A stretch of 64,000 bases of DNA from Gordonia sp049847105 (lineage in GTDB: Bacteria; Actinomycetota; Actinomycetes; Mycobacteriales; Mycobacteriaceae), in contig NZ_JBNCNS010000005.1 of NCBI RefSeq assembly GCF_049847105.1, positions 372,001 to 436,000 of the forward strand, given 5' to 3'. The first letter of the stretch is position 1. Each line of letters opens with the position of its first letter. The translations under genes were made by a program, and so were the position numbers. Shown here piece by piece: positions 1 to 8,202 of this stretch. Under the pieces are notes generated by a model. It was not told the origin of the DNA. It saw nothing but the letters and a program-made list of their open reading frames with translations, and ran no database searches.

Positions 1-159
1 GCGCCACATCCGCATGGTCGGGAGCTGATCTTGTGGATCTTTTGTTGCTCTCGACGCGAAGCAGAACACTATCGGACCACTCCACACCTAGCCAAATCGC
101 CTGGTCAGCGCATCGCGTCATGCCGGTGAAACATGACGACACGACGACAGGGTGGGGAT

Positions 160-189
160 TTGGGTTCCGCATGCCAACCCGTGTAATCT
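160..189 (+). promoter_or_regulatory. Candidate promoter of the tRNA-Val gene
   Basis: A TTGGGT element at 160-165 and a TAATCT -10 element at 184-189 are 18 bases apart. This fits a housekeeping sigma-A type promoter that would start about 30 bases before the mature tRNA end. Seen by pattern only; the tRNA needs a promoter in this position because nothing upstream in the window reads into it. Confidence 0.45.
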
Positions 190-225
190 TCCTCCTCGTG
201 CACTGGCGCCGAGCGCGCCGAGCGC

Positions 226-297
226 GGTCCCGTGGCTCAGTGGAAGAGCGTCCCGTTCACACCGGGAAGGTCGCTGGTTCGATCCCAGCCGGGACCA
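226..297 (+). tRNA. tRNA-Val(CAC)
   Basis: The 72-base sequence folds as a complete cloverleaf. The acceptor stem pairs GGTCCCG (226-232) with CGGGACC (290-296), and base 297 (A) is the discriminator. The anticodon stem TCCCG/CGGGA (251-255/263-267) closes a seven-base loop TTCACAC with anticodon CAC at 258-260, which decodes GUG valine codons. The T arm has the usual GGTTCGATCC core. The 3' end is followed by CCG, so the CCA tail is not encoded and must be added by the nucleotidyltransferase, as is common in actinobacteria. No second tRNA follows it. Confidence 0.97.
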
Positions 298-624
298 CCG
301 AGTCAAAGGCGTCATTGCGCTGTCGCGCACAACATCTGCACTACGTCGGCTGTCTTCCGGGCCGGGGTCGGCACCCAGGCCAGGAAACCGACCCTTTGCG
401 CTTATGTGGGACACCGCGGCGGATATCAGTGGGTATGTACCGTGGCGGTCGATCCGACATTGCGCAACGCGGGAACCGCGTGCTCTGGCAAGGCCTTCCG
501 CCTCGCACGCGACCCAGAGGGCAAAGGCCTCATGTGTGACCGCGGGCGCTGGATTCACGTCCGCTCGATGTGACACCACGCCCACTTGCCGCAGAGTGCG
601 GCGCTCCGACGCCGTCGCCGTAAA
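298..624. other. Sparse interval downstream of tRNA-Val
   Basis: This stretch of about 330 bases between the tRNA and the minus-strand membrane protein has no recognisable gene. Longer open frames here on both strands run through the tRNA and are not credible as a whole. The only protein-like part is the 3' portion of one plus-strand frame (406-573), listed separately. No integrase, direct repeat of the tRNA 3' end or terminator with a T-tract was seen. Confidence 0.5.
406..573 (+). CDS. Possible small protein or gene remnant
   Basis: This plus-strand frame, taken from a GTG at 406, encodes 55 residues with three cysteines and ends with a G-x2-C-(about 16)-G-L-M-C-x3-G-R-W pattern. That pattern resembles the Cys/Trp tail of small secreted actinobacterial proteins. 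The frame stays open upstream through the tRNA, so the start is uncertain and no Shine-Dalgarno is evident. Third codon positions favour G or C but less strongly than in neighbouring genes. It could be a decayed 3' fragment, a genuine small gene, or chance. Only the frame and motif are observed; no function can be assigned. Confidence 0.2.
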   Translation: MGHRGGYQWVCTVAVDPTLRNAGTACSGKAFRLARDPEGKGLMCDRGRWIHVRSM

Positions 625-1266
625 TCACCCGCCCGGCGGCGGCCCCGTGACCATGTGCTTACGCTCGAACTCCGGTGCTTCGGGATCGCTGTGGACGATT
701 TCGCAGTAGGTCACCGGCGGCTGACGGAGTACGAGTCCGGAGGCGGGTGAACATCGGTTGATGTCAGAGACGGCGATGCGGCGGGTCACCTGCCACGTCG
801 TCAGATCGCATTCCGGCGAGACCGCCACCAGGTTCCCGCGCTCACTACCGGGCGAGTAGCAACTCCCGACGTGCAGATTGGGGGCCAGGCACATCGCGCC
901 GTAGAACGTCATCGTCGAGGTATGTCGACCGTCGAAGTCCTTGATCACGTAGCGTCCGAAGGCGGTCTTGCCCTTGTCCCGGTCCGCGCACGTGGTCGTC
1001 CTCTCGAACGTGTGCGACACCACCACGTATCCGGCCTTGGGTGAGGAACAATTGAGGGCGGTGTTGGCGGCATGGCCGCCGCGCATCATGTTCGCGACGA
1101 CCGGGTTGTCGAATCCACTCACACACTGACCGACCTCGACGTCGTCCCAGTGCTCGCCGTTGTCACGGGTCTTGAGCCAGTAGCCACCGCCCACGACCGC
1201 AACGATCAGGATCAACGATCCCACCAACCGGCCTCTGGCGCCCCACCGATCGCACCGTCCCGACAT
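625..1266 (-). CDS. Membrane-anchored Cys-rich extracytoplasmic protein
   Basis: The 213-residue product has a short basic N-terminus, one membrane segment at about residues 14-31 and a globular extracytoplasmic part. That part holds eight cysteines (for example in GQC, NCS, TCA, MCL, SCY, ECD, RCS and YCE contexts), which suggests several disulphides. It resembles the single-pass LppU/septum-formation-like proteins common in actinobacteria, but I do not recognise a defined function. The start was set at the ATG at 1264-1266 because the longer frame adds an Arg-rich, non-conserved stretch, and because a TAGGAT -10 hexamer lies seven bases upstream, which fits a leaderless transcript. It is a single gene facing the tRNA. 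Confidence 0.75.
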   Translation of the reverse strand: MSGRCDRWGARGRLVGSLILIVAVVGGGYWLKTRDNGEHWDDVEVGQCVSGFDNPVVANMMRGGHAANTALNCSSPKAGYVVVSHTFERTTTCADRDKGKTAFGRYVIKDFDGRHTSTMTFYGAMCLAPNLHVGSCYSPGSERGNLVAVSPECDLTTWQVTRRIAVSDINRCSPASGLVLRQPPVTYCEIVHSDPEAPEFERKHMVTGPPPGG

Positions 1267-1273
1267 GACCCAG

Positions 1274-1279
1274 ATCCTA
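1274..1279 (-). promoter_or_regulatory. Candidate -10 element, leaderless start
   Basis: On the minus strand TAGGAT lies at 1279-1274, seven bases before the ATG of the Cys-rich membrane protein gene, and no Shine-Dalgarno intervenes. This is the geometry of mycobacterial leaderless promoters (TANNNT followed about seven bases later by the start codon). Confidence 0.45.
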
Positions 1280-1458
1280 CGTGTGGGTGACTCGCGGCTC
1301 AGTCGACCGGATGAGTGAAATAACCTGCGGCGCACGGCCGGTAGACCCCCCCCTGGAATCGCTGCCCGACTGTCCGCTTCGAGGCAGCCCGGGCGGTCAC
1401 CACCCGGCGCAGGTCAGGTAGCGGGTCCGCCGACGCGCCGGCGCCGGTAGCCGTCGCG

Positions 1459-1464
1459 TAGGCT
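1459..1464 (+). promoter_or_regulatory. Candidate -10 element for the PGPGW gene
   Basis: TAGGCT lies about 40 bases before the ATG at 1505 and matches the TANNNT actinobacterial -10 pattern. It would give a short leader carrying the GGGGA ribosome binding site. No good -35 was identified. Confidence 0.3.
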
Positions 1465-1504
1465 TGACGGGCAAATTCGGTCGGGCGGTAGCGAAGCGGG
1501 GAAA

Positions 1505-1921
1505 ATGTCGGCCTGGAAGCGGTTGCGTCTGTGGGGCCGCCAGCGGCGTTACATCATCCGTCGCAACCCGAAACTGCACCGCGTGTATCGCCTCGCAGTG
1601 GGTGTGGTGGGCACGTTGGTGCTCGCGTGCGGCATCGTCGCCATCCCGTATCCGGGTCCCGGCTGGCTGATCGTGTTCCTCGGGCTCGGCATCCTGGCCT
1701 CGGAGTTCGCCTGGGCGCACCGCGTGCTGACCTTCGCCCGGGGTAAGTACGACGCATTCATGGACTGGATGCAGCGTCAGCACTGGTCGGTGCAGGCCGT
1801 CGCGTGGCTGGGGACCGCCGCGATCGTCGTCGTCACCTTGTGGCTGCTGGGCGCGATCGGGATGGTCGCCGGTTGGGTGAACATCGACGCCGACTGGCTC
1901 GCGAGCCCCATCCTGTCCTGA
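1505..1921 (+). CDS. PGPGW/TIGR02611-type membrane protein
   Basis: This 138-residue protein has a basic N-terminus (Arg/Lys-rich, residues 1-29) and three hydrophobic segments at roughly 30-48, 52-68 and 97-120. Its signature PGPGW sits at residues 50-54. The signature defines a family of small actinobacterial transmembrane proteins with no established function. The ATG at 1505 is preceded by a GGGGA ribosome binding site. It stands alone between the minus-strand membrane protein and thrS. The family call rests on the motif, length and topology; there is no evidence for a biochemical role. Confidence 0.85.
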   Translation: MSAWKRLRLWGRQRRYIIRRNPKLHRVYRLAVGVVGTLVLACGIVAIPYPGPGWLIVFLGLGILASEFAWAHRVLTFARGKYDAFMDWMQRQHWSVQAVAWLGTAAIVVVTLWLLGAIGMVAGWVNIDADWLASPILS

Positions 1922-1980
1922 CGACGCGGGTGCGCCGCGCCGAACGGGTCGGCGGATGCGGGTCGTCGAACAGGCGCAGA

Positions 1981-1986
1981 TACGAT
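1981..1986 (+). promoter_or_regulatory. Candidate -10 element upstream of thrS
   Basis: TACGAT matches TANNNT and lies about 63 bases before the thrS GTG. It would produce a leader too short for a T-box; no T-box sequence or specifier hairpin is visible in the 127-base gap. A small hairpin (CGCCGA/TCGGCG, 1938-1943/1949-1954) precedes it. Confidence 0.3.
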
Positions 1987-2048
1987 CAGAGGCGCAACCA
2001 ACCCGCCTCGACACGTCCATCGTGTTCTGACTGCTGAGGAGCGTCCTC

Positions 2049-4124
2049 GTGCCCGACGATCTCCAGGTGACCACCCCCGCCACCATCCGTGTGCCGGCCG
2101 GGACCACCGCGGGTACGGCGCTTCGCGATCACGACCTGCCCAACAAGGGGCCGGACGCGATCGTCGTGGTCCGCGACGCGGCCGGGCAACTGCGCGACCT
2201 CTCGTGGACCCCGGATCTCGACACCGACGTCGAGCCCGTCGCCGCGAACACCGAGGCCGGGCGCAGCGTGATCCGGCATTCGTGCGCGCACGTCCTGGCA
2301 CAGGCCGTGCAGGAACTGTTCCCGAACGCAAAGCTGGGGATCGGGCCGCCGATCAAAGACGGCTTCTACTACGACTTCGACGTCGCTGAGCCGTTCACCC
2401 CCGAGGACATCACCGCCCTCGAGAAGAAGATGAAGCAGATCATCAAGGCGGGACAGCGGTTCTCGCGGCGGGTCTACTCGTCGAAGGACCAGGCGCGGAT
2501 GGAGCTGTCCGCCGAGCCGTACAAGCTCGAACTGATCGACGACAAGGGCGCCGCCGCCGACAGCGAGGTCATGGAGGTCGGCGGGGCGGAACTGACCGCC
2601 TACGACAACCTGAATCCGCGCACCGGCGAACTCATCTGGTGCGACCTGTGTCGGGGTCCGCATGTGCCGACGACCAAGTACATCTCCGCTTTCAAGCTGA
2701 CCCGTAGCTCCGCGGCCTATTGGCGAGGTGATCAGGACAACGCCGATCTGCAGCGGATCTACGGCACGGCCTGGGAGTCCGCGGAAGCCCAGGACGCCTA
2801 TCTCGAACTGCTCGCCGAAGCCGAACGACGGGACCACCGCAGACTCGGCGCGGAGCTCGACCTGTTCAGCTTCCCGGACGAACTGGGTTCCGGTCTGCCC
2901 GTCTTCCATCCCAAGGGCGGCATCATCCGCACCGAGATGGAGGACTACTCGCGTCGGCGCCACATCGATGCCGGTTACGAGTTCGTCAACACCCCACACA
3001 TCACCAAGGGTCATCTCTACGAGGTCTCCGGCCACCTGGATTGGTACGCCGACGGCATGTTCCCGCCGATGCAGCTCGACGCCGAGCTCAACGACGACGG
3101 CACCGTGCGCAAACCGGCGCAGGACTACTACCTCAAGCCGATGAACTGCCCGATGCACAACCTGATCTTCCGGTCGCGCGGTCGGTCGTATCGGGAACTG
3201 CCGTTGCGGCTCTTCGAGTTCGGGTCGGTCTACCGATACGAGAAGTCGGGCGTCATCCACGGTCTGACCCGGGTGCGCGGCATGACCCAGGACGACGCGC
3301 ACATCTACTGCACCCGCGACCAGATGCGCGACGAGTTGCGGTCACTGCTGACGTTCGTGCTCGATGTGCTCAAGGACTACGGCCTCGACGACTACTACCT
3401 CGAGCTGTCCACCAAGGACCCGAAGAAGTTCGTCGGCGACGACGAGTCGTGGGAGATCGCCACCGAGACGCTCGCCGAGGTGGCCCGCGAATCGGGCCTC
3501 GACCTGGTGCCGGATCCCGGCGGCGCGGCGTTCTACGGCCCGAAGATCTCGGTTCAGGTGAAAGATGCGCTCGGGCGCAACTGGCAGATGTCGACCATCC
3601 AGCTCGACTTCAACCAGCCCGAACGATTCGAACTCGAGTACACCGGTTCCGACGGCGCCAAGCATCGGCCGGTGATGATCCACCGCGCCCTGTTCGGCTC
3701 CATCGAGCGCTTCTTCGGAGTCCTCACCGAGCACTACGCGGGCGCCTTCCCGGCGTGGCTGGCGCCTGTCCAGGTGGTCGGTATCCCGGTCGCCGAGGCC
3801 TTCGCGGATCACCTGCAGGCCGTCGTCGACGAGCTCAAGAAGCGGGGCATCCGCGCCGAGGTCGACCATTCCGACGACCGGATGCAGAAGAAGATCCGCA
3901 ACCACACCACGGGCAAGGTGCCGTTCATGCTCCTCGCGGGCGAACGCGACGTGAACGCCGACGCGGTGAGTTTCCGGTTCCGCGACGGCTCCCAGGTCAA
4001 CGGGGTGCCGGTGGCCAGTGCCGTCGAACTCATCGCGGTCTGGGTGACCGAGCGCCGCAACGACTCACCCACGTCGGACAGCCTCGACCACGGGGTCGAC
4101 GGATCGAATGCCGCCGATGGCTGA
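2049..4124 (+). CDS. thrS: Threonyl-tRNA synthetase
   Basis: This cytosolic class II synthetase charges tRNA-Thr. The 691-residue protein has an N-terminal TGS-like region (about 1-70) and an editing/second-additional domain with the HxxxH zinc-type motif (HSCAH, residues near 77-81). The class II catalytic core includes MNCPMH, the motif 2 region around FEFGSVYRYE and motif 3 (HRALFGSIERF), and the anticodon-binding domain is at the C-terminus. The start is GTG at 2049, preceded by GAGGAG at a suitable distance. The last 17 bases overlap the HIT gene, which ties thrS to the PIM-synthesis genes downstream, the same order as Rv2614c-Rv2610c in M. tuberculosis (from memory). Confidence 0.98.
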   Translation: MPDDLQVTTPATIRVPAGTTAGTALRDHDLPNKGPDAIVVVRDAAGQLRDLSWTPDLDTDVEPVAANTEAGRSVIRHSCAHVLAQAVQELFPNAKLGIGPPIKDGFYYDFDVAEPFTPEDITALEKKMKQIIKAGQRFSRRVYSSKDQARMELSAEPYKLELIDDKGAAADSEVMEVGGAELTAYDNLNPRTGELIWCDLCRGPHVPTTKYISAFKLTRSSAAYWRGDQDNADLQRIYGTAWESAEAQDAYLELLAEAERRDHRRLGAELDLFSFPDELGSGLPVFHPKGGIIRTEMEDYSRRRHIDAGYEFVNTPHITKGHLYEVSGHLDWYADGMFPPMQLDAELNDDGTVRKPAQDYYLKPMNCPMHNLIFRSRGRSYRELPLRLFEFGSVYRYEKSGVIHGLTRVRGMTQDDAHIYCTRDQMRDELRSLLTFVLDVLKDYGLDDYYLELSTKDPKKFVGDDESWEIATETLAEVARESGLDLVPDPGGAAFYGPKISVQVKDALGRNWQMSTIQLDFNQPERFELEYTGSDGAKHRPVMIHRALFGSIERFFGVLTEHYAGAFPAWLAPVQVVGIPVAEAFADHLQAVVDELKKRGIRAEVDHSDDRMQKKIRNHTTGKVPFMLLAGERDVNADAVSFRFRDGSQVNGVPVASAVELIAVWVTERRNDSPTSDSLDHGVDGSNAADG

Positions 4125-4683
4125 GCAGGCCGACGCCGCCGGCGATCGGGAGATCCGTGACTGCGGAACCGGGGACCCGGATCGGCTGCAGCGTCTCTGG
4201 AGCCCGCACCGGATGACCTACATCACGTCCGATCCGCCGCCCTCGGCGAAATCGACGGGACATCCGTTCCTCGACATCCCGCTGATGTCCGACGAGGACG
4301 GGCTGGTGGTGGCACGGGGGGCCGCGGTCTACGCGGTGCTCAATCTCTATCCGTACAACCCGGGCCACACCATGATCGTCCCGTATCGCCAGGTGGCCGA
4401 CCTCGAAAACCTGACGGCCGAAGAGTCCGACGAACTGATGTCGTTCACGCAGCGGATGATCCGCACCATCAAGTCGGTGTCGAATCCCAACGCGTTCAAC
4501 GTCGGTCTGAACCTCGGTTACGCCGCAGGCGGCTCACTCGCCGAACACCTCCATCAGCACATCGTGCCGCGCTGGATCGGCGACGCGAACTTCATCACGG
4601 TTGTCGGGGAGACGAAAGTCATGCCACAGTTGCTGCGCGACACCCGTTCGCTGCTCGCCGACGCGTGGCTGGACCAGCCGTGA
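4108..4683 (+). CDS. HIT-domain diadenosine-polyphosphate phosphorylase/hydrolase
   Basis: This 191-residue histidine-triad protein has the catalytic motif HLHQH (H147, H149, H151) near its C-terminal third, and the upstream HIT fold is marked by NPGHTMIVP. Its M. tuberculosis counterpart at the same position (Rv2613c, from memory) is known as an AP4A phosphorylase, so a role in Ap4A turnover is likely by homology. The start at 4108 overlaps the thrS end by 17 bases; a second ATG at 4117 is equally possible because neither has a strong Shine-Dalgarno. The overlap suggests translational coupling with thrS, apt because aminoacyl-tRNA synthetases make Ap4A as a side product (inference). Confidence 0.9.
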   Translation: MPPMAEQADAAGDREIRDCGTGDPDRLQRLWSPHRMTYITSDPPPSAKSTGHPFLDIPLMSDEDGLVVARGAAVYAVLNLYPYNPGHTMIVPYRQVADLENLTAEESDELMSFTQRMIRTIKSVSNPNAFNVGLNLGYAAGGSLAEHLHQHIVPRWIGDANFITVVGETKVMPQLLRDTRSLLADAWLDQP

Positions 4684-4732
4684 CACCGACAGCGTCGATT
4701 CCGGCCGGGCGGGGGAGGAAAGGAGCGGTCAG

Positions 4733-5419
4733 ATGCTGAGCATCCGGGGCCGGTCCTCGGTATCCAAGGTGACATTGCCCCTCGGACGCGCACTGCTTCG
4801 TACCGGCCTCAGTCCGGACATCATGACCCTGATCGGCACCGCGGCCACCATCGCGGCGGCGCTGACACTGTTCCCGATGGGGTATCTCTTCGCCGGCACC
4901 CTGGTGATCTGGCTCTTCGTGATGTTCGACATGCTCGACGGCGCGATGGCCCGTGCCCGCGGTGGCGGCACCAGGTTCGGTGCGGTGCTGGACAGCACCT
5001 GTGATCGTGTCGCCGACGGAGCGATCTTCGCCGGACTGGCATGGTGGTGCGCGGTGACCGAGCCGCATCGACTGCTGCTGATCGCCACCCTGATCTGTCT
5101 GGTCACCTCCCAGGTCATCTCGTACGCGAAGGCGCGGGCGGAGGCGAGCGGGCTCAACGGCGACGGTGGGTGGATCGAGCGTCCCGACCGGCTGATCATC
5201 GTCCTGGTCGGCACCGGCCTCACCGGGCTGGGGCTGGATTGGGCTGTGCACGTGGCGGTCTGGGCGCTCGCCGGGTTGTCGGTCATCACCGTCGGCCAGC
5301 GGATGTGGTCGATCTACTCCTCGCCGGGCGCGCGGGATCTGATCCCGCTCGCCACCCAGAACGCCGACGACGACGAACCGCCGACGACGGGCACGCAGCC
5401 GCAGGCCGGAGCGCACTGA
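4733..5419 (+). CDS. pgsA: Phosphatidylinositol phosphate synthase (CDP-alcohol phosphatidyltransferase)
   Basis: This integral membrane enzyme joins CDP-diacylglycerol to inositol phosphate, the first lipid step towards PI and PIMs. The CDP-alcohol phosphotransferase motif is complete: D66, D69, G70, A73, R74, G83, D87 and D91. About six hydrophobic segments surround it. The product is 228 residues. I chose the ATG at 4733 because an unusually strong purine-rich GGAGGAAAGGAG site precedes it. A polar C-terminal tail of about 25 residues follows the last membrane span. It sits between the HIT gene and patA in the conserved PIM cluster (Rv2612c equivalent), which is why I favour PIP synthase over other CDP-alcohol transferases. 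Confidence 0.93.
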   Translation: MLSIRGRSSVSKVTLPLGRALLRTGLSPDIMTLIGTAATIAAALTLFPMGYLFAGTLVIWLFVMFDMLDGAMARARGGGTRFGAVLDSTCDRVADGAIFAGLAWWCAVTEPHRLLLIATLICLVTSQVISYAKARAEASGLNGDGGWIERPDRLIIVLVGTGLTGLGLDWAVHVAVWALAGLSVITVGQRMWSIYSSPGARDLIPLATQNADDDEPPTTGTQPQAGAH

Positions 5420-5447
5420 CACACATGGTGACGGGGGAGAGGGCCCG

Positions 5448-6383
5448 ATGAGCTCGGTCACGGGCACGATGGCAGGCCTGGGGTACGCGGCCGGCTGGGC
5501 AGCGGTGCGCTATGCGCCGGAATCGGTGGCACGGGGGCTGTTCGACCGCTTCGGCGATCTCGCCGGACGTCGCAAGGGCGGGCCCGCGCAACTGCGCCGG
5601 AATCTCGCCCGGGTGGTGGGCACCACGCCGGAGGAAGTGCCCGACGACCTCGTCGCCGCCGCGGTGCGTTCCTATGCCCGGTACTGGTGCGAGGCATTCC
5701 GGCTGCCGGTCCAGGATCTCGCCGCGACGGCGGCGACGGTGACGGTCCCCGGACCCGACCAGGTCGTCCTCGATGCCGCCATCTCGGCCGGGCAGGGGGT
5801 GATCCTGGCCCTCCCGCACACTGGGAACTGGGACATGGCCGGGGTCTGGCTCGTGCAGAACCGCGGAGACTTCGCGACGGTCGCCGAGCGCCTCGAACCG
5901 GAGTCGCTGTTCAGACGGTTCGTCGAATACCGGGAATCCCTGGGATTCGAGATCTTCCCGCTCAGCGGCGGCGAGGAGCCACCGTTCGCGCGCCTCGCCG
6001 AGAGGTTGCGGGCGGGTGGCGTCATCTGCCTGCTGGGCGAACGGGATCTCGCGCGGCACGGGGTGCCGGTGACCTTCTTCGGTGAGAAGACTCGGATGCC
6101 CGCGGGGTCGGCGAAGCTGGCCATCGAGACGGGCGCGGCGCTGTTACCGGTGCACCACTGGTTCACCGACGCACCGAACTCGATGATCTCCGTCGGGACC
6201 CCGATCGACGTGTCGGGCGGTGTGGGACCGGCGACGCAGGCGTTGGCGAACGTGTTCGAGAAGAACATCGCCGCACATCCGCAGGACTGGCACATGCTCC
6301 AGCCGCTGTGGGAGGCCGACTGGTCGTCGGAACGACGGGCGCGTATCGAGGGCGACTCCGCGACCGAGGAGTCGGGCCGGTGA
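5448..6383 (+). CDS. patA: Phosphatidylinositol mannoside acyltransferase PatA
   Basis: This membrane-associated acyltransferase of the lauroyl (LpxL/HtrB-like) family transfers a fatty acyl chain, typically palmitoyl, to the 6-position of the 2-linked mannose of PIM1/PIM2. The 311-residue sequence has the catalytic HTGNWD motif with H124 and D129, and a second conserved block around GERD (residues 202-205). The ATG at 5448 follows a GGGGGAG site. Its stop overlaps the pimA start (GTGA at 6380-6383), so the two are translationally coupled, which makes sense because PatA uses the PimA product. The family call is strong; acyl-chain specificity is known only from the mycobacterial enzyme. Confidence 0.93.
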   Translation: MSSVTGTMAGLGYAAGWAAVRYAPESVARGLFDRFGDLAGRRKGGPAQLRRNLARVVGTTPEEVPDDLVAAAVRSYARYWCEAFRLPVQDLAATAATVTVPGPDQVVLDAAISAGQGVILALPHTGNWDMAGVWLVQNRGDFATVAERLEPESLFRRFVEYRESLGFEIFPLSGGEEPPFARLAERLRAGGVICLLGERDLARHGVPVTFFGEKTRMPAGSAKLAIETGAALLPVHHWFTDAPNSMISVGTPIDVSGGVGPATQALANVFEKNIAAHPQDWHMLQPLWEADWSSERRARIEGDSATEESGR

Positions 6384-7504
6384 GAATAGGGATGGTCTGC
6401 CCGTACTCCTTCGACGTCCCCGGTGGCGTGCAGGCGCATGTCGTCGAACTCGCGCAGGTGTTCATCGGACGCGGACACGAGGTCAGCGTGCTGGCGCCGT
6501 CAGCGGACGAGGGGCGCCTGCCCGACTACGTGGTCTCGGCGGGTCCCGCGCTCGCGATCCCGTACAACGGGTCCGTCTCCCGGGTGAGCTTCAGCCCGAC
6601 GGGCTATCTGCGCCTGCGTAAGTGGGTCGACGAGAGCGGCTTCGACGTTTTGCACGTGCACGAACCGAACGCACCGAGCATCTCGATGTTGTCGTTGATG
6701 GTCGCGTCCGGCCCGATCGTGACGACCTTCCACACATCGACGACGCGTTCGATGTGGCTGACCGTCTTCCAGGGCATCCTTCGGCCGTACCACGAGCGGA
6801 TCTCGGGAAAGATCGCCGTTTCCGAACTCGCGCGCCGCTGGCAGATGGAGTCGCTGGGGTCCGACGCGGTGGAGATCCCCAACGGCATCGACGTGGGCGG
6901 GTTCGCCGATGCCGAACCGCTGGACGGCTATCCGTGGCCAGGGCACACGATCCTGTTCCTCGGGCGCTACGACGAGCCGCGCAAGGGGATCGACATCCTG
7001 ATGCGCGCGCTGCCGTCGATCGTGGTGGAGTTCCCCGACGTGCGGGTGCTGATTGTCGGTGGCGGCAGCGAGCGCGCACTGCGGCGCCGTGCCGGATCAC
7101 TGGCGTCACATCTCGTCTTCCTCGGCCAGGTCGACGATGCGACCAAGGCGCGTGCGCTGCGTTCGGCGGATGTCTACTGCGCCCCCAACCTCGGCGGGGA
7201 GAGCTTCGGCATTGTGCTCGTGGAAGCCATGGCCGCGGGGGCGGCCGTGGTGGCCAGCGACCTGAATGCGTTCCGGCGCGTCCTCGACGACGGTCGGGCC
7301 GGACGACTGGTGTCGACCGGATCACCGGATGCGCTGGGCGCCGCGGTCATCGAACTGCTCGGCGACGACGAGGCCCGGGAAGAGTTGGTGAGAGCCGGCC
7401 GACGACGTGCCGACCGGTACGACTGGTCGCGGGTGGCCGACCAGATCCTACGTGTCTACGACACGGTGACGGTCGGCACCGGGCCGGTCGTCGTGTCCGA
7501 TTGA
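6380..7504 (+). CDS. pimA: Phosphatidylinositol alpha-mannosyltransferase PimA
   Basis: This peripheral membrane GT4 glycosyltransferase uses GDP-mannose to add the first mannose to phosphatidylinositol, committing PI to PIM, lipomannan and lipoarabinomannan synthesis. The 374-residue protein has the N-terminal acceptor-binding loop (PYSFDVPGGVQ, residues 8-18) and the GT-B donor-site block ESFGIVLVEAM. The GTG at 6380 is preferred because it overlaps the patA stop and yields the expected VRIGMVCPYSF N-terminus; the frame is open further upstream but that part lies inside patA. This is a mycolata hallmark gene. Confidence 0.96.
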   Translation: MRIGMVCPYSFDVPGGVQAHVVELAQVFIGRGHEVSVLAPSADEGRLPDYVVSAGPALAIPYNGSVSRVSFSPTGYLRLRKWVDESGFDVLHVHEPNAPSISMLSLMVASGPIVTTFHTSTTRSMWLTVFQGILRPYHERISGKIAVSELARRWQMESLGSDAVEIPNGIDVGGFADAEPLDGYPWPGHTILFLGRYDEPRKGIDILMRALPSIVVEFPDVRVLIVGGGSERALRRRAGSLASHLVFLGQVDDATKARALRSADVYCAPNLGGESFGIVLVEAMAAGAAVVASDLNAFRRVLDDGRAGRLVSTGSPDALGAAVIELLGDDEAREELVRAGRRRADRYDWSRVADQILRVYDTVTVGTGPVVVSD

Positions 7505-7517
7505 AGGAGGTGGGCAG

Positions 7518-8054
7518 ATGACGATATCGGGCCTCACGATCCTCGTGATCGGGGTGATCATCTTGCTTGCCGTCCTGGCCGGCGGGTGGGCGTTCCAGAC
7601 CGCGAATCGTCTCGACCGGCTCAACGTCCGGGTGGATCTCGCACGTCAGGCGCTCGATGCGGCGCTGGCGAGGCGGGCGGTGGTGGCGCGGGCGATCGCG
7701 TCGGGAATGGTCGTCAGCTACGACGAGGAGACACGGTCGGCAGGACAAGCGCTGGCCGCGGCGGCCGACCATGCCGAGCATGCGCCGGCGCACGCCCGTG
7801 AACAGTCGGAGAACCGGGTGTCGGCGCTCCTCGCGCAGACCGACACACAGACCAGGCCGCAGGGCCTGGTCGTGGAGCTGGCCGATTCCGAGACCCGCGT
7901 GATGATGGCTCGACGGTTCTACAACGACGCCGTGCGTGACACCCGCAACCTGGCCGAACGTCGGCTGGTCCGGTGGTTGCGCCTCGGTGGTACCGCCGAG
8001 CTGCCGCAGTACTTCGAGATCATCGAACGCGTCACCCCCAGCGGCCCCGGCTGA
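7518..8054 (+). CDS. Small LemA-like membrane protein of the PIM cluster
   Basis: This 178-residue protein has a single N-terminal membrane segment (about residues 3-25) followed by a helical, charged domain rich in Ala, Arg and Glu. It recalls LemA-type proteins (TANRLDRLNVRVDLARQAL). It starts 13 bases after pimA behind an AAGGAGG site, so it is almost certainly the last gene of the thrS-pimA transcript. In M. tuberculosis the same place holds a longer membrane/Nudix protein (Rv2609c, from memory); here no Nudix box is present, so this would match only an N-terminal portion. No enzymatic motif is visible and the function is unknown. Confidence 0.8.
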   Translation: MTISGLTILVIGVIILLAVLAGGWAFQTANRLDRLNVRVDLARQALDAALARRAVVARAIASGMVVSYDEETRSAGQALAAAADHAEHAPAHAREQSENRVSALLAQTDTQTRPQGLVVELADSETRVMMARRFYNDAVRDTRNLAERRLVRWLRLGGTAELPQYFEIIERVTPSGPG

Positions 8055-8129
8055 GAGGCGGCGCAGGGGGTGTGCGGCCGTACCAGGTCGGATGGGTGAC
8101 CGACGATGACCGCTGTCCTGTGGCTCGCC

Positions 8130-8135
8130 TAGACT
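8130..8135 (+). promoter_or_regulatory. Candidate -10 element for pdxS
   Basis: TAGACT lies 67 bases before the chosen pdxS GTG and matches the TANNNT consensus. The 148-base gap that contains it separates the PIM cluster from pdxS and is the natural site for a promoter. Confidence 0.35.
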
Positions 8136-8202
8136 TGTGGGGCAACCGCGTCATGCGGACCCGGCACCCGGTGCCGGAATGACGACATCAGGAGACATCA
8201 CA

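Noticed and set aside
118..585. Long open frame antisense to tRNA-Val with a GSNQRPSRCERDALPLSHG-like stretch
   Set aside because: That stretch is the familiar translation of a tRNA antisense strand, repeatedly mis-annotated as protein; the rest has no coding signature.
226..624. Integrated mobile element at tRNA-Val
   Set aside because: No integrase, no direct repeat of the tRNA 3' end, and flanking genes are normal chromosomal ones.
1922..2048. T-box riboswitch for thrS
   Set aside because: The gap is too short and shows no T-box sequence or terminator/antiterminator pair.
1986..3302. 438-codon minus-strand frame opposite thrS
   Set aside because: Antisense shadow of a conserved synthetase.
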